The notes below the pieces were generated by a model that was not told where the DNA came from, made no database searches, and was given only the letters and a program-made list of their open reading frames with translations. Below are positions 1 through 9,171 of a stretch of 64,000 nucleotides of DNA, in pieces. Each line of letters begins with the position of its first letter. Within the stretch, counting starts at the first letter, position 1. The position numbers were made by a program, and so were the translations under genes. The stretch comes from Pseudomonas entomophila (lineage in GTDB: Bacteria > Pseudomonadota > Gammaproteobacteria > Pseudomonadales > Pseudomonadaceae). The stretch is taken from the NCBI RefSeq assembly GCF_029193575.1, contig NZ_JARGCS010000022.1:1-64000 (forward strand), in the 5' to 3' direction.

Positions 1-1368
1 GGGGTCTTCGGCCTCGGCGCCATGGGCGCTGTAGTGCCGGGTACGCACGGCGTCGTCGGCCTCCAGGCGCACGCTGCCCTGGGCGTCGCAGCCGAGCAGG
101 GTGACGCGACGCACGCCGGCGGTGATGCGGTTGAGGGCGAACAGCGCGCCGTTTTCGCCGATGCGCTGGAGCAGGTCATCGCCGGTCTGCTCGTGGGTGA
201 GCAGGCCGGCGCTGAAGAAACTGCGGGTGAGGGTGCCGTCGAGCACGCGGTCGGTGAGGTTGCCGCTGGGGTCGTAGCGGTAGTCGCAGGTCTGGCCGTT
301 GTACTGGACCCGGGTGAGGCGGTCCTGGGCGTCCCAGGTGAGGGTGCGGCCGAGGCTGTCGGCGATGACCCGGCCACAAGCGTCGTAGTCGAGGGTAATC
401 GACGCTGGCCAGCTGGAATGGGTATGGGCGATGGTGGTGACCTGGGTGGGGTCTTGGGTATTGTCGTAGGTGAAGGTGGCCTTGTCGGTGCTGCCGTCGG
501 CGAAGGTGCTGTCGACCTGGGTGTAGCCGTCCAGGGCGTTGAAGGTGAAGACCTGTTCGATGATGCGGTTGCCGAAGGGGTCTTGCGGCGCGACGGCGGC
601 GTCGGCGGTGTAGGTGGTCAGGCGGCCAAGGCTGTCGTAGTCGAAGGTTTCCTGGCCTTGGATGGCGCCGTCTTCCCAGGCCCGCGAAACCACTTGGTCC
701 AAGTCGGAATACAGCAAGGTCTGCGTGCAGGTGCGGGTACTGCCGGCCGTGGTGGCGGCGAAGGTGCGGGTGTGCTCGCGGCCGAGGCCGTCGTAGGTGA
801 GGGTTTGGACCAGGCGGTTGCTGGCGTCGGTGGTGGTGACGGTTTCGACACGGGAAAAGGTGTCGAAGGTGAAGGCGGTGGTGACGTCGTCCTGCAGGTG
901 TTTTTCCAGGCGGCCGAAGCGGTCGTATTCGTAGCGGTGGTCGCTGCCGTGGCTATCGACGAGACCCTGGCGCAGGCCATTGAGCGAGTGGCGCCAGGTG
1001 GTGGCGTGAGTGTTGCCCTCGACGGTCCAGGTGTCCTCTAGCGGTTTGCCGGAGGGGGTGTAGGTAAGGTCGAGCGTGCCGAGGGGGCCGCTGCTGGTGT
1101 CGGGCTGGCCGAGGCGGGGGTGGTAGGTGAAGGTATTGGCGGGTTCGCCAGCAGGGGTGATGCTGAGCACCTGGTTGTCGAGGGCGGCCTCGTAGGTGTA
1201 GGCGACGCGCGTGCCGTCGGGCAAGCGGTTGGCACTGGGCGGAAGTTGGCCGGGCAGGTACTCGAAGCCGGTGGTGCGCCCACCGACGACGACGCTGAGT
1301 AGGCGGCCCAGGCCGTCTAAGGTTTGTTGGCCAATGGCGGGAGAACGGGCGTTCGGGGCACTATCCAT
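1..1368 (-). CDS. RHS/YD-repeat protein, C-terminal part (partial at window edge)
   Basis: Translation from an ATG at 1368 runs off the left end of the window (at least 455 residues). It is built of YD repeats such as YEYDRFGRLEKHL, LTYDGLGREHTRTF, FDYDSLGRLTTY and CDYRYDPSGNLTDR. It then enters what looks like the RHS core (LLGCDAQGSVRLEADD, then YSAHGAE), so the variable C-terminal tip, where RHS toxins carry their effector domain, lies outside the window. The ATG overlaps the stop of the upstream RHS gene by 8 nt (ATGGATAG), and an AAGG lies 9 nt before it, so translational coupling is plausible. Alternatively the two frames are one gene broken by a +1 shift. RHS proteins usually form a secreted shell around a toxic tip. 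The role here is inferred. Confidence 0.8.
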   Translation of the reverse strand, partial: MDSAPNARSPAIGQQTLDGLGRLLSVVVGGRTTGFEYLPGQLPPSANRLPDGTRVAYTYEAALDNQVLSITPAGEPANTFTYHPRLGQPDTSSGPLGTLDLTYTPSGKPLEDTWTVEGNTHATTWRHSLNGLRQGLVDSHGSDHRYEYDRFGRLEKHLQDDVTTAFTFDTFSRVETVTTTDASNRLVQTLTYDGLGREHTRTFAATTAGSTRTCTQTLLYSDLDQVVSRAWEDGAIQGQETFDYDSLGRLTTYTADAAVAPQDPFGNRIIEQVFTFNALDGYTQVDSTFADGSTDKATFTYDNTQDPTQVTTIAHTHSSWPASITLDYDACGRVIADSLGRTLTWDAQDRLTRVQYNGQTCDYRYDPSGNLTDRVLDGTLTRSFFSAGLLTHEQTGDDLLQRIGENGALFALNRITAGVRRVTLLGCDAQGSVRLEADDAVRTRHYSAHGAEAEDP

Positions 1369-4192
1369 TGATCACCGCCTTGGCGATTTCCACGCCTACT
1401 GATTCAGGATGATCGCCGTCGCTATGCGCAGCGTACTGCCAACGAACCACTCGAATCAGCTGTCCGTCCTCCTCTTGGAAATGCTCCAGGCGCGCCGTGA
1501 TTCGTGAATAGCCGTCATATTCGAATTGCGTGACGCGAGGCGTGCCGTCGCGAGGCAAGGTGCGTTGCTCGACGACACGGTCGAGGCCGTCCCTGGTGTA
1601 GTGAGTGGTGCGCACAGCATGTCCCTGATCATCGAACAGCACGCTTTCGAGCGGGCTGCCCGCAGCGTTCAACGTAGTCACCTGCTTGCCGCTCAGCTTA
1701 CCGGCGGTGCTTTCTTGCCAGCGCTCGACACTGCGCCGGATCGGGTCGTTGATGGTGTGAGTGACAACGCCGGTAGCGTCGGTCTGGCGGCACACGTTGC
1801 CCCAGTCATCGTAGGCAGTCGTGGACGTCAGGGTGAACAGGCATTCGCCGTCGGCATTCCAATCCTTGTTGACCTGCTCGATTTCACGCCCCCAGGCGTC
1901 ATAGCGCGTGGTGGCAATCTCGCGGAACACGCCAGCCTCATTGTCGAGGTCTTCGAGCTGTACCAGCACGGCCCGGCTGCTACCGTCGAGCCAGGTTCGC
2001 TTGCGCTGACCTGTGGCGTCCGCCTCCTCGATGCCGGCGCCTACTGCCAGGTCATTGCCGATACGCGGCGCGTACCGCGCGATGAAGTCATCATCCAGAT
2101 GAAAGCTGCAGGTGCGTTCAGCTTCATAGCAGGTCCCCTCTGCGATCGCCGTGCGGACGATGCGGCCCAGCCGGTCATACGTATAGAGCGTGCGAGCACC
2201 CGCCGCGCTGACTTCGCAGTGGGTCAAGCCGGTGAGCAGGGAACGGGCATCTGCGCTTGCCGATGTGGCCAGAGCGCTGTTTTCGAAGCCCTTGATAAGG
2301 GTACGGGTCCAGAGCAAAGGCGTTTCGCCTGGAACGCGTGTAATTTCATATTCGTATAGCGTTGAGGTCGCCTTGCCGTTCAGCGTGGTTATCGCTGTTT
2401 TCTGTCGGCCGTAGTGTGCTTGATCCTCGTGCTCATAGGTTTGCCGGGTGCTTTCCAACACTTCACCGGTGGTGTGGTTGCCCAATTCCTCCAGGCAAAC
2501 CACGGCATGGTCAGGGTCGCCGCTTATCAGTGAAGGCAGCGCCTCATACTCGTAGCGTGTGTAGAGGATCGGTGCGTTGCCAAGGCAGCCGGGTGCCGGA
2601 TAGATGGTTTTTCGTTGCAGATAACGCACCATGCCGGAAGCGTCCAGCGGGCAGCCGGCTAGTTCACCGGAAGCGGGATAGTACTCGCTGATTTCTTCGA
2701 CCTGAGTGGGCAACAGCGTGCGCAGCGTATTACCGAACTCATCGTATTCATGCACCGTCTCTTCGCTGTATGCGTGGTCGGTTTGGGTGTCTCGGTAGGT
2801 GTTCTTTATAGCGTGCGGTAACTGGCATTGAGGCGGCTGGTTCTCCCAACTCTGTGCGTAGTCGACACCGTAGGTGGTTTCGCTGGTAGTTTCACAGTTG
2901 CCGGTAAGCGTCACTTCCTTGATGGGCAAGTGATGTCGATCCCAGGTCCGGACGATGGTAGTCAGTTCGGTGACGGCGCCCGACGCTATCGAAGTCGCCA
3001 GCAAGGCGTCCGCGTCGATTTGTGGGATTGCCGCGTTGACTCGCTCGTTCGATTGCAGCCATAGGAGCAGGCGCTCATCGCCGCTGAACTGGGTTTCGGT
3101 ACTGCTGTATTCATAGCGTGTCATCAAGCGGTACAGCGAATCATGACCCGCTTGCCAATCGAATTCCTGTGGGCTGCCCCCGCCTAGATAGTTGCGCGTC
3201 CCGGTCCATGCATACCGGTGTAACAAGGCGGCTGCTTGCGGCCCATCACGGTGTAGCCAGCTGACGACGCGCGGCATGAAGACGATGGGTGCCTTGCTCG
3301 GCAGGCGGTGGGACGATTCCAGGGTCTTGCTCCAGTTGACGGTGTCCGTCGCACCTAACGGGCTGCTCACCTCGACGGGCAGTCGCAACCACTGGTCGCC
3401 GACTGCCTGGTTGTCGTATCGGAAGGTGAAGGGCGTATCGATCTCGGGTAACAACACACCCGCCAATTCGCTGTTGCCCTGGATGAACTGGACGACCGCT
3501 TGATCGGTCGAGCCCGGTTCCAGCGTCAAGCGCCTGAGCAGCCGGTCGTATTGCACCAGTGTCCGCTGCTGATCGCGAACCGCCACCAGGTGGAGCACGT
3601 TATTTATCCGCAGCCAATCGAAATGCAGGCTGTGGCCCTCCGCACTACGGATCTCGTGTACCGGGTAGGTGTCGCCAGTGGCATTGTGCCGTCGGATGAA
3701 CTCCATCTCCCCGCTTTTATGCACAATTCTGAAGGTCATCTCGCCATTGGGGTCATCGCTTTCCAGTCGCGTTACCTGCATCGATTGAAGTTTGAAATCG
3801 TGGAACGCCAGCTGGCCGCCGGGTTGCAAGTCGGAGTTGGGGAGGTCCACCGAGAATTGCTCCCCAGACGAGAGCCGCAATATCCAGACGTCCTGCTGCC
3901 GGGTCAGTTGCGTGTACTGCAGTGACCACCCCAGGCCGAAGCCGCTGTCTTGCTGGGACGCCAGGGCGCTGTACGCCAACGTGAACGACCAGGAAGGCCC
4001 TGCCATGTCATTGGCTTGCCCGAGGGGAATGACGATTGCCAGGTTGAATTGGCCCGTGCGCGGATCTGCGCTGGTTTGCACTGCCTGCAGGAAGTTGTTG
4101 CCCTGGGTGTGGATGTTGCCTGCGTTCAGGGTCGAGGATGGCGCAGGGGAGTTACTGACAGTGGAGGCTGGCATAGGGATAGTCTTCGTCAT
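1361..4192 (-). CDS. RHS/YD-repeat protein, N-terminal part
   Basis: A 943-residue protein from the ATG at 4192; a GTG at 4243 in the same frame is possible but neither start has a strong ribosome site. The N-terminus (TSADPRTGQFNLAIVIPLG, GFGLGWSL) resembles the opening of large Pseudomonas RHS proteins. YD repeats follow in the second half: YTYDRLGRIVRTA, TRYDAWGREIEQV, TAYDDWGNVCRQTD, QFEYDGYSRITARL. It has no RHS core of its own; that is in the next frame, which starts 8 nt before this stop. It is the third gene of a same-strand run behind two accessory proteins. The product is probably a shell half of an RHS toxin complex; export route and target are unknown. Confidence 0.8.
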   Translation of the reverse strand: MTKTIPMPASTVSNSPAPSSTLNAGNIHTQGNNFLQAVQTSADPRTGQFNLAIVIPLGQANDMAGPSWSFTLAYSALASQQDSGFGLGWSLQYTQLTRQQDVWILRLSSGEQFSVDLPNSDLQPGGQLAFHDFKLQSMQVTRLESDDPNGEMTFRIVHKSGEMEFIRRHNATGDTYPVHEIRSAEGHSLHFDWLRINNVLHLVAVRDQQRTLVQYDRLLRRLTLEPGSTDQAVVQFIQGNSELAGVLLPEIDTPFTFRYDNQAVGDQWLRLPVEVSSPLGATDTVNWSKTLESSHRLPSKAPIVFMPRVVSWLHRDGPQAAALLHRYAWTGTRNYLGGGSPQEFDWQAGHDSLYRLMTRYEYSSTETQFSGDERLLLWLQSNERVNAAIPQIDADALLATSIASGAVTELTTIVRTWDRHHLPIKEVTLTGNCETTSETTYGVDYAQSWENQPPQCQLPHAIKNTYRDTQTDHAYSEETVHEYDEFGNTLRTLLPTQVEEISEYYPASGELAGCPLDASGMVRYLQRKTIYPAPGCLGNAPILYTRYEYEALPSLISGDPDHAVVCLEELGNHTTGEVLESTRQTYEHEDQAHYGRQKTAITTLNGKATSTLYEYEITRVPGETPLLWTRTLIKGFENSALATSASADARSLLTGLTHCEVSAAGARTLYTYDRLGRIVRTAIAEGTCYEAERTCSFHLDDDFIARYAPRIGNDLAVGAGIEEADATGQRKRTWLDGSSRAVLVQLEDLDNEAGVFREIATTRYDAWGREIEQVNKDWNADGECLFTLTSTTAYDDWGNVCRQTDATGVVTHTINDPIRRSVERWQESTAGKLSGKQVTTLNAAGSPLESVLFDDQGHAVRTTHYTRDGLDRVVEQRTLPRDGTPRVTQFEYDGYSRITARLEHFQEEDGQLIRVVRWQYAAHSDGDHPESVGVEIAKAVING

Positions 4193-4247
4193 TGGGTAAA
4201 AACCATGCTGGGTAGTGCTTATGCCACCCAGCGGCTTGACCACAGGG

Positions 4248-5216
4248 TTATTCGACGACGGAATAACTCACAACGATGTTCGTCCGCCTGTCGAGGTCGC
4301 TGCCTTCACTGGAGAACCGAAACAGCACGTAGTGGTCATTACCGTGGCGATCGACAAGCCTGACCTTGCAGGGGCCGCCATGGTCCAGCCCCTCCCGGTT
4401 GAAAGGAATGTTGTCCGCGCCTTGTAGCACCAGTATCAGCGCATCACTGTCCGGTGACTTGGCCGTTGAATTCGGTTTGAAATCAGGGCCTGTCCGGATC
4501 GCCTCGTTGTAATGAACCGTTTTTTCGACACCGGGCAATGCCATGCCTACATAAGTTGCGTAGGTCTCAGAACTTTCGTTTCGATGCCAGCGGATCATCC
4601 CTGTCACATCTAGCACGGAAGGCGATGAAAACCCCAGCATCTTCAGGCGTAACGCGTACTCATGAAGAAACATGTTGTTGATATCGCCTTCATCAATTGC
4701 CTTTAGCCATTGGTAGTCGCTTTCTGAAAAGGTGGGGGGGTGTACCGTGGTCAGCGTCACATACGTCTCAAAACCTGCAGCAGCGTCGGTGTAGTAAGTT
4801 GTGTTGGCGTCTTTCTTGATTTGCGCGCGCAGTTTGACATTGCTGCCGCCTGCGTGGTGGGTCGAGACATAAAGTAATTTGCTGGCCACGGAAGTATTGC
4901 CCGTGGAAGAAGATGTGGCATTCCCGGCTCCAGGCATGAGGTCATAACGCGTATCGCGCTCAAGTGACTGCCACCAGCCCAGTGTCCCTGTACCGGAATA
5001 AGGAAGTTGCTCATAGGTGCCATCGGCGAGCTCAACCACCAGCAGCAGGCTGGAAAGCTGATCTGTGGTGAGTGGCGGTTGGCCGGGCTGTACTTCGGCG
5101 GTCAGCCTGAGTTCGGCTTGCTGGCGGGTATTGCCATACAAATTGGCGCTGGCGGAGGACAGTTCGACCTTGAATGTTGCGAGCCAGAGGCCTGGGTCAT
5201 TGTTACTTGCGTGCAT
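4248..5216 (-). CDS. RHS-associated accessory protein, one copy of a repeated module
   Basis: A 322-residue protein with no recognised family. The start chosen is the ATG at 5216, which has GAGAGG 7 nt upstream; an in-frame ATG at 5231 lacks a site. Read side by side, the whole protein aligns with residues about 15-340 of the 645-residue protein encoded just upstream: LYGNTRQQ against VYNNGRQQ, LLYVSTHHAGGS against RLYVHSSAAAGAS, HEYALRLKMLGFSS against FEYALRPKNIEFSS, LVLQGADNIP against VLVQGEPDVP, and LVDRHGNDHY against AYDRHGTLHQ. No signal peptide or membrane segment is seen. The alternating polar/hydrophobic pattern suggests a beta-sandwich (inference). It lies 59 nt after the upstream gene and 55 nt before the RHS gene, so it is probably co-transcribed with both. 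Confidence 0.75.
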   Translation of the reverse strand: MHASNNDPGLWLATFKVELSSASANLYGNTRQQAELRLTAEVQPGQPPLTTDQLSSLLLVVELADGTYEQLPYSGTGTLGWWQSLERDTRYDLMPGAGNATSSSTGNTSVASKLLYVSTHHAGGSNVKLRAQIKKDANTTYYTDAAAGFETYVTLTTVHPPTFSESDYQWLKAIDEGDINNMFLHEYALRLKMLGFSSPSVLDVTGMIRWHRNESSETYATYVGMALPGVEKTVHYNEAIRTGPDFKPNSTAKSPDSDALILVLQGADNIPFNREGLDHGGPCKVRLVDRHGNDHYVLFRFSSEGSDLDRRTNIVVSYSVVE

Positions 5217-5274
5217 GTTAATACCTCTCATGAGAGCGCAGGGTAAAGGAGCCGCTCGAGACCTGACAGGGTTG

Positions 5275-7212
5275 CTAGGTATGACGCATGGAGTTCATTT
5301 CATCTGTCGAAGTGATGCAAATGGTATGGGAGTTTCCATTTTCGTCCTGGAACCAGTACCTGATCGATAGGTTTTTATTGCATTCGCCCTCCGTCCATTT
5401 TTTGGAAACTTTTATGCGGGCTTGGCAAAAGGCGTTGTCGGGGATTCTAATGCTTTGTGTGATGTCACTTTTTATAGCCGCTATAGACGATTTCCCCGTC
5501 ACTTCGAATGTATGAATCCAGTTGGTTTTTGTACTTCCAATATAATCCCAGCCAAACGGGCGGGTCGGGCCTCCGTAATAAGCTATGCGGTGTCCGCTAG
5601 TGCCATGGAATTTTAGATCGTACCGGTCAATGTCGATGACAGCGGGCGCTTTAGTATCGTTGGTGTCGATTCTGTTATAGGTATAAAAGCTAGGTTCGTC
5701 GTAATGGTAATTCTGGGCTTTGGCTTCCACGATGGCGGAGGTGTTTGATCTGCCGGCGACGGTTTTTCCATCGCCGGCGGTAAGTGAAACATCGTAGGTA
5801 TGATAGGTTTTTGAACCAAGGACTAATTTGGCAGCGACCCGATGGTTTTGCGTGCTGGATGTTTTGATGAAAAATGTTACTTCTTGACGCATTGTTTTGG
5901 ATGCCGGTAACCCTTCGCTCGCCGGTTGGTTCTGGTAATAAATAAAGCGTTTGTCTACAGCGCTTTGTGTGCGGCTCGCTGTACAGTTGCTAGGCAGTTT
6001 TTCGCCTGTATAGTAGTTCACCAGTGTGAGGTTGTTTAATACGCTCTCCGGAATAGTGGTGACTTGCCCCCTGCTGTCAACCGCTTCCAGTAGGATCTGG
6101 ACATAGGTCTGCTGATAACCATTGTTATAAAGCAGGCACCTGGCCGCGTCCTGCGCCAGTCCTCGCCCAGCCACTCTGAAATAAGTGATATTGCTGATGT
6201 CTTGCGTCTCTGCTGCCGGTAGGGGGGCTACGCGAAGTTGCATACGGTTTTCGGGGGTTTCGAAATCTACCGCCAACTGGTGCAGGGTGCCGTGCCGGTC
6301 ATATGCCTCGATCACCAACGGTTGATGCGGGCCATTACCCGCTAGTGTACGAGGCACGTCAGGCTCGCCTTGGACGAGCACTACCACCTGGCCATCGTTA
6401 GGCGTAATCACCTGTTTGAGCAACCGCTCGCTCAAGGTGGCATTGGACTGAATCGATGGATCGAGCGCAACGCTTGTTGAGTGGGGAAACGCGACGCTCA
6501 CGACGGTCGCCCGATTGTACGAAGGTTGATGATCGTCCCAGCGGATCAGGTGGCTGGCGTGTGGGCGTTGCGAGGGAAAGCCTGCAGACGAAAATTCAAT
6601 GTTCTTTGGACGCAAGGCATATTCGAAAGCGAAGCGGTCATCTCGCACCATCGTTTTGTCGAACAAGCGCTCGCCGACTCTGACTTTTTGCTGCCAGTGA
6701 TAATCTTCAGGGAAACTGTAGGTGGGGGATGGTTCAGCAAGAAGCGCGGGCTCAAGGTCACTGTGCGTGCGCACGACCGTGTCTGGCGTTCGCATGAGGG
6801 TGCCGCGCAAGGTTATTGACGCGCCAGCGGCCGCGCTGCTGTGCACATAGAGCCTCTTCAGGCGGGCACGGCCTGTTTCGCCGGGCACTTCCACGGGCAC
6901 AGCCATATTGACGATCGAGGGGTAGTAGTCGTAGCGGTCGTCGTGCGCGGTTTGATAAAACCATTGCGTGTCCTCAACGGTTTCATTCAGGTCGACCCAT
7001 GCGCCATGTGCGGTCTGATAGGCCAGGCCGATGGAGTCATATTGCGCATCGGTAAGCGTTTGGCCCTCGGCGGGTACTACCAGTAAGGTCACCTCTATCT
7101 GTTGGCGGCCGTTGTTATAGACACGGTCGCTACGAGAGGTCAGGAAAATACTGAACTCGTCGAGCCAGGGCGATGCCCCTGAGGGCGCGAGGTCGAGGTC
7201 GCTGTTGGACAT
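5275..7212 (-). CDS. RHS-associated accessory protein, two module copies
   Basis: A 645-residue protein of unknown function; GGAGA lies about 9 nt before the ATG at 7212. The first half (about 15-340) is one module like the 322-residue neighbour. A second, more diverged copy seems to begin near residue 350 with LLYNNGYQQTYVQILLEAV and PESVLNNLTLV, answering VYNNGRQQIEVTLLVV in the first copy. The last 130 residues hold an aromatic, cysteine-containing stretch (YYGGPTRPFGWDYIGS, GECNKNLSIRYWFQDENG). There is no signal peptide. The DNA encoding the C-terminal half (about 5281-5900) is clearly more AT-rich than its surroundings, which hints at a separate origin. It is the first gene of the RHS run, downstream of the fumarase terminator. 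Confidence 0.75.
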   Translation of the reverse strand: MSNSDLDLAPSGASPWLDEFSIFLTSRSDRVYNNGRQQIEVTLLVVPAEGQTLTDAQYDSIGLAYQTAHGAWVDLNETVEDTQWFYQTAHDDRYDYYPSIVNMAVPVEVPGETGRARLKRLYVHSSAAAGASITLRGTLMRTPDTVVRTHSDLEPALLAEPSPTYSFPEDYHWQQKVRVGERLFDKTMVRDDRFAFEYALRPKNIEFSSAGFPSQRPHASHLIRWDDHQPSYNRATVVSVAFPHSTSVALDPSIQSNATLSERLLKQVITPNDGQVVVLVQGEPDVPRTLAGNGPHQPLVIEAYDRHGTLHQLAVDFETPENRMQLRVAPLPAAETQDISNITYFRVAGRGLAQDAARCLLYNNGYQQTYVQILLEAVDSRGQVTTIPESVLNNLTLVNYYTGEKLPSNCTASRTQSAVDKRFIYYQNQPASEGLPASKTMRQEVTFFIKTSSTQNHRVAAKLVLGSKTYHTYDVSLTAGDGKTVAGRSNTSAIVEAKAQNYHYDEPSFYTYNRIDTNDTKAPAVIDIDRYDLKFHGTSGHRIAYYGGPTRPFGWDYIGSTKTNWIHTFEVTGKSSIAAIKSDITQSIRIPDNAFCQARIKVSKKWTEGECNKNLSIRYWFQDENGNSHTICITSTDEMNSMRHT

Positions 7213-7356
7213 GTCCGTCTCTCCGTGGGTGATGGCACGGAAAGCGTATAGCGATCGATCAGGCGGTCGATACTGACAAAAATACTAGTTTTATCGGCAC
7301 CCTGTCGCTGTCGTGGGGCGCGGCTTTTCAGCAAACGCTTGAAAAAGAAATAGAAA

Positions 7357-7376
7357 CGCCCGGTGAATACCGGGCG
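7357..7376 (-). terminator. Rho-independent terminator of the fumarase gene
   Basis: A perfect 8-bp stem (CGCCCGGT/ACCGGGCG) with a 4-nt loop, followed on the minus strand by a T-rich run (TTTCTATTTCTTTTT). It lies 24 nt past the fumarase stop and separates that gene from the RHS cluster. Confidence 0.85.
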
Positions 7377-7400
7377 TTGTATTGACGCGATGAAATGGCG

Positions 7401-8924
7401 TTACTTCACTTCGACTGCCAGGCTCTGGGCGATCTTGCTCTGCCACAGCGCAGGCCCGGTGATGTGCACCGACTCACCCTTGCTGTCGACCGCGACGGTG
7501 ACCGGCATGTCCTTGACCTCGAACTCGTAGATCGCTTCCATGCCCAGCTCGGCGAAGGCCAGGACCTTCGACTTGCGGATCGCCTGGGCCACCAGGTAGG
7601 CGGCGCCACCGACGGCCATCAGGTACACGGCCTTGTTGTCCTTGATCGCCTCGATGGCGGTCGGGCCGCGCTCGGACTTGCCGATCATGCCCAGCAGGCC
7701 GGTCTGCTCGAGGATCTGGCGGGTGAACTTGTCCATGCGCGTGGCGGTGGTCGGGCCGGCAGGGCCTACCACTTCGTCACCGACCGGGTCGACCGGGCCG
7801 ACGTAGTAGATGAAGCGGCCTTTCAGGTCGACCGGCAGCTCCTCGCCACGGTTGAGCATCTCGACCATGCGCTTGTGCGCAGCGTCGCGGCCGGTGAGCA
7901 TCTTGCCGTTGAGCAGGATGGTCTCGCCCGGTTGCCAGCTGGCGACTTCTTCCGGCGTGATCGCGTCGAGGTTGACGCGTCGCGCGCTCGGGCCGGCTTC
8001 CCAGACGATCTCCGGGTAGGCGTCCAGCGATGGCGCTTCCAGTTCGGCCGGGCCGGAACCGTCGAGCACGAAGTGCGCGTGGCGGGTGGCGGCGCAGTTG
8101 GGGATCATGCACACCGGCAGCGAGGCGGCGTGGGTCGGGTAGTCCATGATCTTGACGTCGAGCACGGTGGTCAGGCCACCCAGGCCCTGGGCGCCGATGC
8201 CCAGCTGGTTGACCTTCTCGAACAGCTCCAGGCGGATTTCCTCGATGCGGTTCTGCGGGCCACGGGCCTTCAGTTCATGGATGTCGATCGACTCCATGAG
8301 CACTTCCTTGGCCATGACCGCGGCCTTCTCGGCGGTGCCGCCGATGCCAATGCCGAGCATGCCCGGCGGGCACCAGCCAGCGCCCATGGTCGGGACGGTC
8401 TTGAGCACCCAGTCGACGATCGAGTCGGACGGGTTGAGCATGGCCATCTTCGACTTGTTCTCCGAGCCGCCGCCCTTGGCCGCGACGTCGACCTCGACCT
8501 TGTCGCCGGGGACGATGGAGTAGTGGATCACCGCCGGGGTGTTGTCCTTGGTGTTCTTGCGAGCACCGGCCGGGTCGGCCAGGATCGAGGCGCGCAGGAC
8601 GTTTTCCGGCAGGTTGTAGGCGCGGCGCACGCCCTCGTTGATCATGTCGTCCAGGCTCAGGGTCGCGCCGTCCCAGCGCACGTCCATGCCCACGCGCACG
8701 AACACGGTGACGATACCGGTGTCCTGGCAGATCGGGCGGTGGCCAGTGGCGCACATGCGCGAGTTGATCAGGATCTGGGCGATGGAGTCGCGCGCGGCGG
8801 GCGACTCTTCACGCAGGTAGGCCTCGTGCATCGCCTGGATGAAATCGACGGGGTGGTAGTACGAGATGAATTGCAGGGCGTCGGCGACGCTCTGAATCAG
8901 GTCGTCTTGCTTGATCACGGTCAT
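7401..8924 (-). CDS. Fumarate hydratase, class I (iron-sulfur)
   Basis: A 507-residue protein, the usual length of the single-chain class I fumarases of pseudomonads. It catalyses fumarate to L-malate in the TCA cycle and should bind an oxygen-sensitive [4Fe-4S] cluster. Candidate cluster cysteines are in MCATGHRPICQDTG and MIPNCAATRH. The N-terminal TtdA-type domain (GGGSENKSKMAML) and the C-terminal TtdB-type domain (GPTTATRMDKFT, VGGAAYLVAQ) are fused in one chain. The ATG at 8924 was chosen because GGAG lies about 9 nt upstream (AGGAGCGCGCTGC); the open frame continues upstream only by chance. A strong terminator follows. Next to a ferredoxin reductase and pykA this matches a conserved Pseudomonas gene order. 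Confidence 0.95.
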   Translation of the reverse strand: MTVIKQDDLIQSVADALQFISYYHPVDFIQAMHEAYLREESPAARDSIAQILINSRMCATGHRPICQDTGIVTVFVRVGMDVRWDGATLSLDDMINEGVRRAYNLPENVLRASILADPAGARKNTKDNTPAVIHYSIVPGDKVEVDVAAKGGGSENKSKMAMLNPSDSIVDWVLKTVPTMGAGWCPPGMLGIGIGGTAEKAAVMAKEVLMESIDIHELKARGPQNRIEEIRLELFEKVNQLGIGAQGLGGLTTVLDVKIMDYPTHAASLPVCMIPNCAATRHAHFVLDGSGPAELEAPSLDAYPEIVWEAGPSARRVNLDAITPEEVASWQPGETILLNGKMLTGRDAAHKRMVEMLNRGEELPVDLKGRFIYYVGPVDPVGDEVVGPAGPTTATRMDKFTRQILEQTGLLGMIGKSERGPTAIEAIKDNKAVYLMAVGGAAYLVAQAIRKSKVLAFAELGMEAIYEFEVKDMPVTVAVDSKGESVHITGPALWQSKIAQSLAVEVK

Positions 8925-9171
8925 GCAGCGCGCTCCTCTTAAAGACGGGAACATTCGTAAGGGCCTTCCGACGGTGCCGACCAGCGTGCCGGAACGCTTT
9001 GCAAGGCGCGTCGGCAGGTCAGGCCGGCGCGAAAAAGGCGCGGCAGTATAGCGCGCATCCCGGCGCGACACACCTGCGCGTGGTCTGGACCAAGGTCGCC
9101 TGCCGACGGGCACCCTTTTTGCTGACGTCGTGGCGTTGCCGTAGAGTGGCAATGTGATACTTGGAGATGAC

